Of a DNA stretch of 64,000 bases, positions 36,473 to 45,777 are shown in pieces. Under the pieces are notes generated by a model that was given only the letters and a program-made list of their open reading frames with translations, did not search any database and had not been told where the DNA came from. The stretch is taken from NCBI RefSeq assembly GCF_019093865.1, contig NZ_JABJXD010000004.1, positions 219,664 through 283,663 on the forward strand, written 5' to 3'. The translations under genes and the position numbers were made by a program. The stretch comes from Lentibacillus saliphilus. Lineage in GTDB: Bacteria; Bacillota; Bacilli; Bacillales; Amphibacillaceae. Positions within the stretch are counted from its first letter, which is position 1. Every line of letters starts with the position of its first letter.

Positions 36473-37860
36473 ACCAGCCTGCCTCATTACATAAAGCTTA
36501 TACGTTTATTCGGAGACAGCGCATGCGCAAAAAAATAAAGCTCTATAAAATGGCTTTAGGCGTTTTTATTGATAAGACGATTGCTACGTATTTATTGCTC
36601 ATAGGTGGCTATACATTTGTTAGTGTATTTATCTTAGGAGATTTTCAGGAAACGTTTCACGATACGTTTGTTTTTGTAGAACAATTTGGCCAGGAACGCT
36701 TTTGGCTTATTTTAACGATTTTACCAATTAGGTATGTGAATCAAGCATTTACGAAACCAGGCGTTATCTTTTCAAGCTCAGAATTTCAGCTGGCGATGCT
36801 GCCTTATAAGCGGCTAAAAATATGGCTGTATAGTGCGGTCGTAAAGTGGTTGAGTCAATTGGTCATATTGAGTGTGGTTGGTGCTTTCATTATATGGCTC
36901 ACCACGCTACCGGCGATGCTCGTGCTGGCATATATCGGATTAATCATGTTGTACAATATCATCATGACCATTCCACAATGGAAGCTTTATCAAAAGCATC
37001 TCATCATTAAAATAGGAGCGGTTATCCTCGTTGGTATTGTGAACATGATCGGCGTATTGACGCAGCCTGTTCTTGTTGGTGTTTTACTTTTGAGTGTAAT
37101 TCTCGTTCTTAACATCATTTGGGGGCGAAAACTACTTGCCGATGTAGACTGGAAGAAGGTAACAGAGGCCGGAGACTTTGCAATATGGAGCATGCTACTC
37201 GTTAACCGAGCGAGTGGTATAACGATGAAGCAGGATCGACTTTATAGCATTTTTGAGAAGATCAAGCTATTTAAAGAACCGTTTCTGTATGGAGGCCGGG
37301 CAATTTACCGACGACTTTGGATTCTTTATCTCGGGAAAAACTATCAATTATTGCTACAACTTCTTGGCGCAGTGATTGCACTCATGTTTGTAGCATTGTA
37401 TTTAGGGGACGTTTATTTTCATATCGGCGTAGCGATTTCAATTTATGTTTATACCCAATCAGCGGTCGCCTTTTTTACGAGACGCTTTCATGTTGATATT
37501 GTGCAAATCCTACCTTGGGCGCTCAATGATTATAAGGATGCGTTTAAAGAATGGATGCTGTACATTAGCATACCGCTGTTTATCCCAATTAGTGCTTATG
37601 CTGTTTCTAATTGGTCATTTTGGATTCCGTTAATATTTTTACTTTATGGATCGGTTTTCCTATTATCTCTTGAAATTGTGCTCGCTAAAACGGTATCACT
37701 CGTCGCCAAGGAGCGCGTCAATCATTTTGGTAATGAAATGCTTTTGTTGGTTGCGCTTATTTGTTTAGCTGTCATCGGCTACGTACCTGTAGTGACATTT
37801 AGTTTTGTCGTATTTCTTTGGGTGTACTTTAAAAAGCGTAAACAACCGAAATTCGCATAA
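36469..37860 (+). CDS. ABC transporter permease, EcsB/YthQ type
   Basis: This 463-residue protein has about ten to twelve helices and a basic N-terminal segment (RRQRMRKKIKLYKMA), matching the EcsB-like permease family in layout, though longer than B. subtilis EcsB and YthQ (about 400). It forms the membrane part of the exporter with the preceding ATPase. The start ATG overlaps the stop of the ATPase gene. A strong terminator ends the operon. Confidence 0.82.
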   Translation: MNQPASLHKAYTFIRRQRMRKKIKLYKMALGVFIDKTIATYLLLIGGYTFVSVFILGDFQETFHDTFVFVEQFGQERFWLILTILPIRYVNQAFTKPGVIFSSSEFQLAMLPYKRLKIWLYSAVVKWLSQLVILSVVGAFIIWLTTLPAMLVLAYIGLIMLYNIIMTIPQWKLYQKHLIIKIGAVILVGIVNMIGVLTQPVLVGVLLLSVILVLNIIWGRKLLADVDWKKVTEAGDFAIWSMLLVNRASGITMKQDRLYSIFEKIKLFKEPFLYGGRAIYRRLWILYLGKNYQLLLQLLGAVIALMFVALYLGDVYFHIGVAISIYVYTQSAVAFFTRRFHVDIVQILPWALNDYKDAFKEWMLYISIPLFIPISAYAVSNWSFWIPLIFLLYGSVFLLSLEIVLAKTVSLVAKERVNHFGNEMLLLVALICLAVIGYVPVVTFSFVVFLWVYFKKRKQPKFA

Positions 37861-37869
37861 TATGAGAGC

Positions 37870-37903
37870 CCTCCCTACTGTTGTTTATAGGGAGGTTTTT
37901 TTT
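37870..37903 (+). terminator. Terminator after the EcsAB-like operon
   Basis: CCTCCCTA at 37870-37877 pairs with TAGGGAGG at 37888-37895, followed by eight T residues. It isolates the operon from array 2. Confidence 0.93.
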
Positions 37904-37992
37904 ATGCTTGGAATAGGCTGTAATTGATAAAGTTAATGTAAAATATGTGTTTAATCGTTGAGCATCGGGGTATTAAGAAGGTGACAACTGTT

Positions 37993-38727
37993 TTTCCGCA
38001 ATGCGAGGGTGAAATTGCGCAATGCGGTGGTGAAATTCCGCAATACGATGCTCGAATTCCGCAATGCGGTGGTGAAATTGCGCAATGCGGTGGTCGAATT
38101 CCGCAATGCGTTGGTGGAATTCCGCAATGCGTTGGTGAAATTACGCAATGTGGTGCTGGAATTCCGCAATGTGAGGGTAAAATTCCGCAATACGATGCTC
38201 GAATTCCGCAATGCGGTGGTGAAAATGCGCAATGCGGAGCTAAAATTGCGCAATGCGATGCTCGAATTCCGCAATGCGGTGGTGAAAATGCGCAATGCGG
38301 AGCTAAAATTGCGCAATGCGGTGCTAAAATTCCGCAATACGATGCTCGAATTCCGCAATGCGTTGGTGAAATTGCGCAATGCGGAGCTAAAATTGCGCAA
38401 TACGATGCTCGAATTCCGCAATGCGTTGGTGAAATTGCGCAATGCGGAGCTAAAATTGCGCAATACGATGCTCGAATTCCGCAATGCGTTGGTGAAAATG
38501 CGCAATGCGGAGCTAAAATTGCGCAATGCGGTGCTCAAATTCCGCAATGTGGTGCTGGAATTGCGCAATGCGTTGGTGAAAATGCGCAATGCGTTGCTGA
38601 AATTCCGCAATACGATGCTGGAATTGCGCAATGCGGAGCTAAAATTCCGCAATACGGTGGTGAAAATGCGCAATGCGATGCTCGAATCCCGCAATACGGT
38701 GCTTAAATTCCGCAATAAGAGGTCAAC
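37993..38727 (+). repeat. Tandem array 2: 35 units of exactly 21 bp, core ATTSCGCAATRCG
   Basis: Units start every 21 bases from 37993 to 38707 without slippage. The core alternates ATTCCGCAATGCG, ATTGCGCAATGCG and ATTCCGCAATACG. The 8-base tails are a few recurring types (GTGGTGAA, GAGCTAAA, ATGCTCGA, TTGGTGAA). Higher-order repeats of 63 bases recur, for example around 38340-38490. Every frame on both strands stays largely open, but without ribosome sites. It lies between the EcsAB-like terminator and the glutaredoxin gene, in the same orientation as array 1. Confidence 0.96.
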
Positions 38728-38765
38728 TGTTAAAACAGATTCAGATTTCAAGGAGGGTCATCTTG

Positions 38766-38999
38766 ATGGACAAGGACGTCGTTGTATATGTTAGTAGTGA
38801 TTGTACGGCTAGTTCGACTGTGTTACGTCAGCTTGATGAATGGAATGTACCGTATCAAAAAAAGAACGTCTCGGAAAATCAGGATACGATGAAAGAACTG
38901 CAATCAATGGGTATTTTTGGTACGCCGGCAACCTTCGTCGGTAATGTTACGATCCTTGGCCTCCAATTAAACAAATTAAAACGTACGCTTGGCGTTTAA
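38766..38999 (+). CDS. Glutaredoxin-family protein with a CxxS site
   Basis: This 77-residue thioredoxin-fold protein has the active site CTAS (Cys13, Ser16) in SSDCTASS, the cis-proline in GTPATFV, and the DNVxxxGL-like glutathione/thiol pocket GNVTILGLQ. A CxxS site favours a monothiol role such as release of mixed disulfides with bacillithiol over dithiol reduction. I chose ATG at 38766, with AAGGAGGG about 8 bases upstream. The gene lies directly behind array 2, 39 bases after its last unit. Confidence 0.85.
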   Translation: MDKDVVVYVSSDCTASSTVLRQLDEWNVPYQKKNVSENQDTMKELQSMGIFGTPATFVGNVTILGLQLNKLKRTLGV

Positions 39000-39255
39000 C
39001 GATCGCATTACCAATACTTAATCCCCCTAAACTTGTTCTTTTTCCTATTATGCACACATAAATGACCGCATGCATAAACTAACTTGAGCAGCAGCATGTG
39101 CTTAACGCTGCTTAACGATTCCACAATCTAACACCATTAATATGTGATCATCAAGACATAATAAACGAGAGTCCGATGTAAGAGTAGCGGCCCTTCAGCC
39201 ATTTTCCCAATACACCGGTGCTTACTAAAATGAAGATGTGAAGGAGCGAATTAGG

Positions 39256-39963
39256 ATGGCAGGGTGCTTAATCATTCATGGATACACGGGAGGACCACAT
39301 GAGCTTGAGCCGTTGGTGGCATACTTAAGAGAGCATATGAGCTGGGACATCGAAACGCCAACGCTCCCAGGGCACGGCGAGACACTGACAATAGAAGATA
39401 TGTCACATGAAAAGTGGCTCACTGCAGCAGAGCATACGTTGAAGGAATTGCAAAAAAGGCATGAGCACGTATATGTGATTGGATTTTCTATGGGCGGTAT
39501 GATTGCGTCATATTTGGCAGCGAAGTACAATGTGTCCAAACTCGTCTTACTGGCGCCTTCAAGAAAGTTTTTATCTTTTAAACAGATTATGCGCGATATT
39601 GGTGGCATTATATTTGATGGTGTAAGGGGAAAGGCGCAGGAAAATAAAATTTATATGCATTATCGCAGAAAGCTAACGACAGTACCTATTAAAGCGAATG
39701 TAGAATTTTTAAAGCTCGTCCGGCACACCCGTGCTTATATGAGTCAAATTCAAGCACCGGTATTAATTGCGCAGGGACAGCAGGATCATATGGTTCCGTA
39801 TCGTACAGCATTTTTTTTGGATAAAGAAATTACGTCAAAGCAAAAGGAAATTGTTTTATTTGAGAAATCACGTCATCTCATTTGCTTAGGGGAGGACCGT
39901 GACACATTAAATAAAATTGTTCATGACTTTTTGGCAGATGGAACACAAAAAGATATGCAGTAA
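39256..39963 (+). CDS. Alpha/beta-hydrolase carboxylesterase (Est30/YvaK-like)
   Basis: This 235-residue cytoplasmic hydrolase has the oxyanion-hole strand IIHGYTGGPHEL, the nucleophile elbow GFSMGG, the acid in GQQDHMVP and the histidine in KSRHLICLGED, the layout of the Bacillus/Geobacillus monoacylglycerol lipase or carboxylesterase group. I chose ATG at 39256 because GAAGGAG lies 9 bases upstream; GTG at 39238 lies before it. Its stop lies inside the following terminator. The 256 bases upstream hold no gene I can support. Confidence 0.87.
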   Translation: MAGCLIIHGYTGGPHELEPLVAYLREHMSWDIETPTLPGHGETLTIEDMSHEKWLTAAEHTLKELQKRHEHVYVIGFSMGGMIASYLAAKYNVSKLVLLAPSRKFLSFKQIMRDIGGIIFDGVRGKAQENKIYMHYRRKLTTVPIKANVEFLKLVRHTRAYMSQIQAPVLIAQGQQDHMVPYRTAFFLDKEITSKQKEIVLFEKSRHLICLGEDRDTLNKIVHDFLADGTQKDMQ

Positions 39964-39981
39964 ATTGCATATCTTTTTGTG
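39948..39981. terminator. Bidirectional terminator between esterase and degV
   Basis: CAAAAAGATATGCA pairs perfectly with TGCATATCTTTTTG around six bases. The esterase stop codon lies in the loop, and the hairpin serves both converging genes. Confidence 0.88.
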
Positions 39982-39990
39982 TTTTAACAT

Positions 39991-40854
39991 TTATTTTTTG
40001 TCGCCAAAGAACGAAATAACAAGTCCACCTTCACCAGCATATGTAGAAATTAACGGACCTGTTTCTGTTATCAGCGAGTCCTTAAAAGGATATTTGTCCA
40101 TGATTTCAGCCAGCACTTTTTTACCTCTTGCTTCATCATTGACATGGGTCATTGCAATAATTTTATTTTCAAATTGCTTCGTATGATCTTCAATTTGATC
40201 GATGAATCTGCGAATAGACTTTTTGTCACCGCGCACTTTTTCAATGACTTCGATTGTACCGTCTTCATCTGTTGCTTTCATTAACAGCTTAATATTCAAC
40301 GTTCTTGCGATTGTTCCTTTGACTTTCTCAAGACGTCCGCCTCGAACGAGATTCTCCAACGTTTTTAAGACGAATAACGTACGTGTTTGTTCGACCCGCT
40401 CATATAAATGATCAACGAGCTGCTCAAACGAATAGCCTTCATCAATTTTTTGACCGGCCTCATGTAATAAAAGTGTCACGCCACAAGAAGCCGTCTTCGT
40501 GTTGATGACTTCAATTTTTCTCTCTGGTTCTTCTTCAAGAAGCATCTGCTTACCAGAGACGGCGTTGTCATAAGTACTACTTAGACCTCTCGTCAAGCTT
40601 AGCATGAGAATCGGTTTTGCTGGATCAATTTTTTTGTACGCTTCATAAAAATCATTCGGACTCGGTGCGGAAGACCGTGGCAGTTCATCAGCCGCTTTCA
40701 TTTTTTCATGGAAGGCAGCAGTACTTAAATCAATGCCCGTCCGGTATTGCTCGTCTGAAAAATGTAGGTAGAGTGGCACAACGGCAATGTCTAAAGATTT
40801 CTCTAGTGATTTAGGAAAATCAGCTCCACCATCTGCCATAAGTTGAATGGTCAT
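39991..40854 (-). CDS. DegV family fatty-acid-binding protein
   Basis: This 287-residue protein of the DegV/EDD fold begins MTIQLMADGGADFP and has SLTRGLSSTYDNA, INTKTASCGVTLL and LENLVRGGRLEK, all family signatures. DegV (FakB-type) proteins bind a fatty acid and present it to a FakA kinase. Whether this one serves FakA is unknown. I chose ATG at 40854, with GGGTG 5 bases upstream; ATG at 40866 has only a weak site. Confidence 0.87.
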   Translation of the reverse strand: MTIQLMADGGADFPKSLEKSLDIAVVPLYLHFSDEQYRTGIDLSTAAFHEKMKAADELPRSSAPSPNDFYEAYKKIDPAKPILMLSLTRGLSSTYDNAVSGKQMLLEEEPERKIEVINTKTASCGVTLLLHEAGQKIDEGYSFEQLVDHLYERVEQTRTLFVLKTLENLVRGGRLEKVKGTIARTLNIKLLMKATDEDGTIEVIEKVRGDKKSIRRFIDQIEDHTKQFENKIIAMTHVNDEARGKKVLAEIMDKYPFKDSLITETGPLISTYAGEGGLVISFFGDKK

Positions 40855-40919
40855 ATTTTCACCCATTTCTTACGTTTGTTTTAGTATAACAGGAAATGAC
40901 AAAATTTTATATTATAAAA

Positions 40920-41831
40920 TCATAAATGTTCTTTTTTTGCCAAAGTTACTTTGCGTTTACGTGATGTCGCCAATATAAATAAGAATAGCCCAAATATAAC
41001 GATTGACCCACCAAGCCATTGCGACCCTGTAATCATCTCACCTAATAAGATAAACGCTAGAAATGATGCGCCAATAGGTTCAAATACGATGGCCATAGAA
41101 ATAGTTGACGTACTTAGCCACTTTAATGCCCAGTTAAACAACGTATGCCCAAAAAATGTTGGTATAATAGCTAGGGCAATGAAGATGAGCCAATGGTCAG
41201 CTGGATAGCCGACGAATGAGTGATCAAGGATAAGGTTGTACATAATTAAAGTGATTGAACTAATTCCGTAAACGACAAATGTATACGTCATAAGAGACAA
41301 CCGCTTTCTTACTTGCTGCCCCATAAGGAAATATCCAGTAATTAATATGGCACCTAATAAGGCAAGCATATCACCGTACAGTGCCATACCGCTAATTTGA
41401 AAATCTCCCCATCCGATAATGACACTACCGAAAATAGCAATGAGCATGCTCAAAATTGCACCTGGGGAAAACCGTTCCTTGAAAAACAGAAACGTCCCTA
41501 AAAAAGCAAAAATCGGTTGCAGGGTAACAAGAACGACTGAACTTGCAACAGACGTATAATTCAACGACTCAAACCAAACAATAAAGTGGAAAGCGAGAAA
41601 AACGCCAGCAAGTATAGATAGTATCCAATCTTTTTTATGTATGAGTCGAAACTCATGTTTGCATTTGACCAATATATATGGGAGCATAATGATAACGGCG
41701 AACAAGAGCCGGTAATTCGCAATGATGGATGCAGGCGCAAGGTTCGCCAGTTTCACAAGAACAGCTGATGACGATACGGAAATGACACCAATGGCAATCG
41801 CAACATACGGATTAAACGGAGGAAGTCGCAT
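40920..41831 (-). CDS. EamA (DMT superfamily) transporter
   Basis: This 303-residue protein has ten helices in two EamA repeats (about 10-145 and 160-295), beginning with SVSSSAVLVKLANLAPASI and ASSVVLVTLQPIFAFLGTFLFFKE. Drug/metabolite transporters of this family export amino acids and other small metabolites; the substrate here is unknown. AAAAGGAGG precedes ATG by about 8 bases. It is monocistronic and divergent from cshA. Confidence 0.87.
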   Translation of the reverse strand: MRLPPFNPYVAIAIGVISVSSSAVLVKLANLAPASIIANYRLLFAVIIMLPYILVKCKHEFRLIHKKDWILSILAGVFLAFHFIVWFESLNYTSVASSVVLVTLQPIFAFLGTFLFFKERFSPGAILSMLIAIFGSVIIGWGDFQISGMALYGDMLALLGAILITGYFLMGQQVRKRLSLMTYTFVVYGISSITLIMYNLILDHSFVGYPADHWLIFIALAIIPTFFGHTLFNWALKWLSTSTISMAIVFEPIGASFLAFILLGEMITGSQWLGGSIVIFGLFLFILATSRKRKVTLAKKEHL

Positions 41832-42022
41832 GAAAATAGCCTCCTTTTTAGATTCAAATAAAAGTCATGAATGTATTCTACCATGATGCCCAAAAAAAAC
41901 ATATAAATTAACAAGTGGATAAACATGTCGTGATTGTGTTATTATGAAGTGACTGTTTCAGGGTATATTATTATATATATAACCAGCGACAATTTTTGAA
42001 TATAAAGGAGTAGACAAGCAAG

Positions 42023-43486
42023 GTGACAACATTTAATGAATTAAATATATCGACCCCGATTATGCAGGCTTTAGAAAACATGGGATTTGAGGAAGCAACG
42101 CCAATCCAAGGGCAAACAATCCCACTTGCCATGCAAGGTAAAGATGTGATTGGGCAAGCTCAGACAGGGACAGGGAAAACAGCCGCATTCGGCATTCCTA
42201 TTATTGAACAAATTAATCCGAAAGACCGCAGAATCCAGGCACTCGTCGTCGCACCGACACGTGAGCTTGCCATTCAAGTTGCGGAAGAATTAAACAGACT
42301 CGGAAAAGTAAAAGGCGTTCGTGCATTGCCGATTTATGGTGGATCACATATGGGCCGACAAATTCGTGCATTGAAAGATGGCTCCCATATTGTTGTGGCA
42401 ACACCAGGTCGTCTTTTGGATCATATGCGCCGCAAGACAATCCGCTCAAACGACGTACGGTTTATTGTTTTGGATGAAGCAGATGAAATGCTTAACATGG
42501 GCTTTATTGATGATATTAGGGATATTTTGAAAAACATTCCTGAAGAACGTCAAACGTTACTCTTTTCAGCAACAATGCCAAAAGAGATTCGCGATATTGC
42601 GACGAACATGATGAAAAATCCAGAGGAAATCAAAATTAAATCAAAGGAAATGACCGTTGAAAATATCGATCAATATTTCGTGGAAATTCCTGAACGGTTT
42701 AAGTTTGATACATTAACAAACCATCTTGATGTGCATGATCCAGATCTTGCAATTGTGTTCAGCCGGACGAAGAAGCGTGTTGACGAAATTGCAGAAGGCC
42801 TTCAAGCAAGAGGATTTCGTGCTGAGGGAATTCATGGTGATTTAACACAAAGAAGTCGTACGAGCGTGTTAAACAAATTTAAAAATAATCGTGTAGACGT
42901 TCTCGTTGCAACAGACGTAGCTGCAAGAGGCCTTGATATTTCTGGTGTTACCCATGTATATAACTTTGATATTCCACAGGACCCAGAGAGCTATGTACAC
43001 CGTATTGGACGTACAGGACGTGCCGGTCGTACAGGTGAAGCCATTTCATTTGTTACACCAAGAGAAATCGCACATTTAAGACTGATTGAAAAAGTTACAA
43101 AGAGCAAGATGAAGCGAATGACGCCTCCGACAAACCAGGAAGCAAGACGCGGTCAGCAACAAGTCACAGCTGATAAAATCTTGAGCACGATAGAGCAAGG
43201 TGAACTAGAAGGTTATCAAGAAACTGCAAACGAATTGCTCAACGATCATGACTCAATTACGATTATTGCTGCAGCTTTAAAAATGATGACGAAAGAACGC
43301 CGCGATGTGCCTGTTAAGCTGTCTTCAATTGCGCCAGTTAGCGTGAAGAAAGCACAGAGCAGCAAGCCTAACCATCGTCGTAATAACAATAAACGCTTCT
43401 ATGGCAAGCGCGATAACAAGCGGAGTCATGGCGGTGGTGGTCGTAACCGTAAAGGGAACTTCCAAAAGCGCAACAACCGTGACTAG
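42023..43486 (+). CDS. cshA: DEAD-box RNA helicase CshA
   Basis: This 487-residue RNA helicase acts in ribosome biogenesis and mRNA turnover, especially in the cold. It has the Q motif ([12 protein letters not shown]), motif I AQTGTGKT, Ia [39 protein letters not shown] and [13 protein letters not shown] basic Arg/Lys/Asn/Gly-rich tail binds RNA. The GTG start gives MTTFNELN, matching CshA, with AAGGAG 12 bases upstream (long spacing). Order with ydbS-ydbT is conserved with B. subtilis. Confidence 0.95.
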   Translation: MTTFNELNISTPIMQALENMGFEEATPIQGQTIPLAMQGKDVIGQAQTGTGKTAAFGIPIIEQINPKDRRIQALVVAPTRELAIQVAEELNRLGKVKGVRALPIYGGSHMGRQIRALKDGSHIVVATPGRLLDHMRRKTIRSNDVRFIVLDEADEMLNMGFIDDIRDILKNIPEERQTLLFSATMPKEIRDIATNMMKNPEEIKIKSKEMTVENIDQYFVEIPERFKFDTLTNHLDVHDPDLAIVFSRTKKRVDEIAEGLQARGFRAEGIHGDLTQRSRTSVLNKFKNNRVDVLVATDVAARGLDISGVTHVYNFDIPQDPESYVHRIGRTGRAGRTGEAISFVTPREIAHLRLIEKVTKSKMKRMTPPTNQEARRGQQQVTADKILSTIEQGELEGYQETANELLNDHDSITIIAAALKMMTKERRDVPVKLSSIAPVSVKKAQSSKPNHRRNNNKRFYGKRDNKRSHGGGGRNRKGNFQKRNNRD

Positions 43487-43508
43487 TTCATACTCATAAA
43501 AGAAATTT

Positions 43509-43540
43509 AAAGCTCCTCGGGCACCGGGGGGCTTTTGTTA
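43509..43540 (+). terminator. Terminator after cshA
   Basis: AAAGCTCC pairs with GGGGGCTTT around CTCGGGCACC-type loop bases, followed by TTTGTTAT. Confidence 0.7.
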
Positions 43541-43655
43541 TATGATGAAATAGCTTTAGATATTTTATGTTTTTTGAATCTATATGTAGGTCTAAATCGT
43601 ATTGCTATTTGAATGCATAATATGTTGAATTTTGATGATTCGGGGGGGAGACTAG

Positions 43656-44135
43656 ATGAGGTATGCACCAAAAGAACAAATCGCAACAGATGCCATTAAA
43701 GCTTGGAAAATGACTGCGGCTTTAGTAATGTTAATTGTTTGGATTATGCTCGTTGTCGGTGGCATTTTGACGTTTGTTTTTGATTTTCCTCAATGGCCAT
43801 TATGGATTGCGATTGGAATCATTGTTTTGAGCACTTATTTTGTTATATTTAAACTTCCTAATATTAGATGGCGTAGGTGGCGCTATGAAGTATTTGATCA
43901 GGAAATCTATATTCAACATGGGATATTGATTGTTACACGTACACTCATTCCGATGGTTCGTGTGCAGCATGTTGATACAAAGCAAGGTCCTATTTTAAAA
44001 AAGTACAACTTAGCAAGCATCACGATTTCAACAGCGGCTACAACACATGGAATTCCTGCCTTATATGATGAAGATGCATCTAATTTACGTGATCGTATTT
44101 CTGCATTGGCAAGGGTGGATGAAGACGATGTGTGA
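43656..44135 (+). CDS. ydbS: PH-domain membrane protein YdbS
   Basis: This 159-residue protein has two membrane helices (about 22-45 and 50-66) and one bacterial PH-like (DUF304/bPH2) domain (about 70-155; RYEVFDQEIYIQHGIL, MVRVQHVDTKQGPILKKY). In B. subtilis YdbS and YdbT confer resistance to an amylocyclicin-type peptide; no further role is clear. GGGGGGGAG precedes ATG. It overlaps ydbT by 8 bases. Confidence 0.87.
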   Translation: MRYAPKEQIATDAIKAWKMTAALVMLIVWIMLVVGGILTFVFDFPQWPLWIAIGIIVLSTYFVIFKLPNIRWRRWRYEVFDQEIYIQHGILIVTRTLIPMVRVQHVDTKQGPILKKYNLASITISTAATTHGIPALYDEDASNLRDRISALARVDEDDV

Positions 44136-45630
44136 GCCGAAGCGTTTACACCCAGTGACCGTTATATTTAATATGATTCGGTTCGTTAAGGAAGCCGCTC
44201 TCGGTTTACTTGGTATCGGTGTTATAGCAATCAAAGATGGTGCGTTTTTTTATATTGGTATCGCTGTTGTCGTACTGATCACGATCATCATTGTGTCGAG
44301 TCTTCTTGCTTGGTATCGATTTACATACGAGGTCAGCGAAGATGAATTGCGTGTGAAATATGGTGTCTTTATACGTAAAAAGAGATATATTTCCAAGAAT
44401 CGCATTCAATCTATTGATTTAACGCAAAGCGTGATTCATAGAATCTTTGGACTCGTGAGTGTTGAAATTGAGACAGCTGGAAGTGGTAGTGATAAGGAAG
44501 CATCGCTCAAAGCGGTGACATATGCTGACGGTGTGAACATACGAAATCAGTTGAAATATGGGGCAACCACTGATACAGGCGATGCAGATGCCATGAGTGA
44601 ATCAGAGCCTGTCCTTACAGAAGATACGCCACACGTATTGCATGCTGAGAAGGTTACATTTCGTCAATTATTTATTGCCGGCACAACGTCCGGTAGTCTA
44701 GGTGTGCTGCTTGCTTTAGGAGGAATTGCTTTTTCTGAGCTGGAACAGTTTATCCCTGAACATGTGTATGATGAGGCATGGGGGTGGATCGTTGCTCAGA
44801 GTATCGCAATCATAGTTGCACTTGTCGGTCTCATTTTTTTCGTACTTTGGCTGCTCGGAATTGCTGGTACGATGATTAAGTATGGCAACTTTACAATCTC
44901 GAGACATGCAGACGATTTATTTATTACGAGAGGCTTACTAGAGAAAAAGCAGATTACCATACCTTTAAAACGCATTCAGGCGATTGGATTTAAGCAAAGC
45001 TTGTTGCGACAACCGTTCGGCTACGGAACCGTTTATGCAGAAATTGCTGGTGGTTCGTTAGATGATAATCGGGAATTTTCTACAATTCTCTTTCCAATTA
45101 TGAAGAAGAAACATGTAAATCGCTTCTTAAAGAATGTGTTACCAGAGACTGCTGTGATGCCTGAAACATACAATTCAGTTCCAGCACGTTCGCGGAAATT
45201 TTACGTGATACGAATGATTCTGTTTCCGTTAGCATTATTTGTACCAGTGCTTATATATGCACGATCATTTTGGTGGGTGCCAGGCCTTTTACTTGTTGGT
45301 GCATGTATACTCGGGTTCAAGCGCCATCGTGATGCAGGCGTGCAACGAGAGAATAAGTGGCTTCATATTCGCACACGAGGCTTTGCGTTAAATCATGTCG
45401 TAATGCATCATAAACGCATCCAAGCGTTTGAAAAACGACAGCATCTGATCCAAAAGCATCAAGCGCTTGCTACGATGGAAGTGTCGATTGTTGGCATGGC
45501 AGCAGGTGGCAGGCATTACGCCGTCCTCGATATGGATGACTTAGAGGCTGACACATTGTCAGATTGGTTTTCGCACCGGAAAGAAGACGGTGACGCCATG
45601 CGTATTAAGGGTTCTTTTACAGATCAGTAA
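44128..45630 (+). CDS. ydbT: PH-domain membrane protein YdbT
   Basis: This 500-residue membrane protein has about six helices and three DUF304 PH-like modules: YEVSEDELRVKYGVFIRKKRY near residue 70, GNFTISRHADDLFITRGLL near 255, and a divergent third near 410. I chose ATG at 44128 because AAGGGTGG lies 9 bases upstream and the overlap with ydbS then is 8 bases; earlier ATG codons lie within or before that site. It is the partner of YdbS. Confidence 0.87.
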   Translation: MCEPKRLHPVTVIFNMIRFVKEAALGLLGIGVIAIKDGAFFYIGIAVVVLITIIIVSSLLAWYRFTYEVSEDELRVKYGVFIRKKRYISKNRIQSIDLTQSVIHRIFGLVSVEIETAGSGSDKEASLKAVTYADGVNIRNQLKYGATTDTGDADAMSESEPVLTEDTPHVLHAEKVTFRQLFIAGTTSGSLGVLLALGGIAFSELEQFIPEHVYDEAWGWIVAQSIAIIVALVGLIFFVLWLLGIAGTMIKYGNFTISRHADDLFITRGLLEKKQITIPLKRIQAIGFKQSLLRQPFGYGTVYAEIAGGSLDDNREFSTILFPIMKKKHVNRFLKNVLPETAVMPETYNSVPARSRKFYVIRMILFPLALFVPVLIYARSFWWVPGLLLVGACILGFKRHRDAGVQRENKWLHIRTRGFALNHVVMHHKRIQAFEKRQHLIQKHQALATMEVSIVGMAAGGRHYAVLDMDDLEADTLSDWFSHRKEDGDAMRIKGSFTDQ

Positions 45631-45658
45631 ATGGATCATTAATATTGATTATAAGAGA

Positions 45659-45698
45659 AAAGGATGTGCATTGATTTAAGGTGCCCGTCCTTTTTTAT
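45659..45698 (+). terminator. Terminator after ydbT
   Basis: AAAAGGATG and TGCA pair with TGC and CGTCCTTTT with mismatches, followed by TTATT. The stem is weak but well placed. Confidence 0.55.
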
Positions 45699-45729
45699 TG
45701 GGATATGCAACAAAACGACGCTTATAAGA

Positions 45730-45774
45730 AAACACCCAGTTTTTCGTTATTGCTAACGAAGGGCTGGGTGTTAT
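45730..45774. terminator. Terminator at the ydcA 3' end
   Basis: AACACCCAG pairs with CTGGGTGTT and an inner CGTTA with TAACG around TTGC. It lies just after the ydcA stop on the minus strand and can also back up the ydbT terminator. Confidence 0.85.
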
Positions 45775-45777
45775 ATG

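Noticed and set aside
37945..38794. Reading frames of about 255-265 residues in three frames of array 2
   Set aside because: All frames remain open because of the 21-bp period. None has a convincing ribosome site, and the real gene behind them starts at 38766.
39000..39255. Extra repeat units (GACCGCATGCATAAAC near 39065) upstream of the esterase
   Set aside because: Only one CGCATA-like word is present, with no 20-bp periodic partner, so chance is likely.
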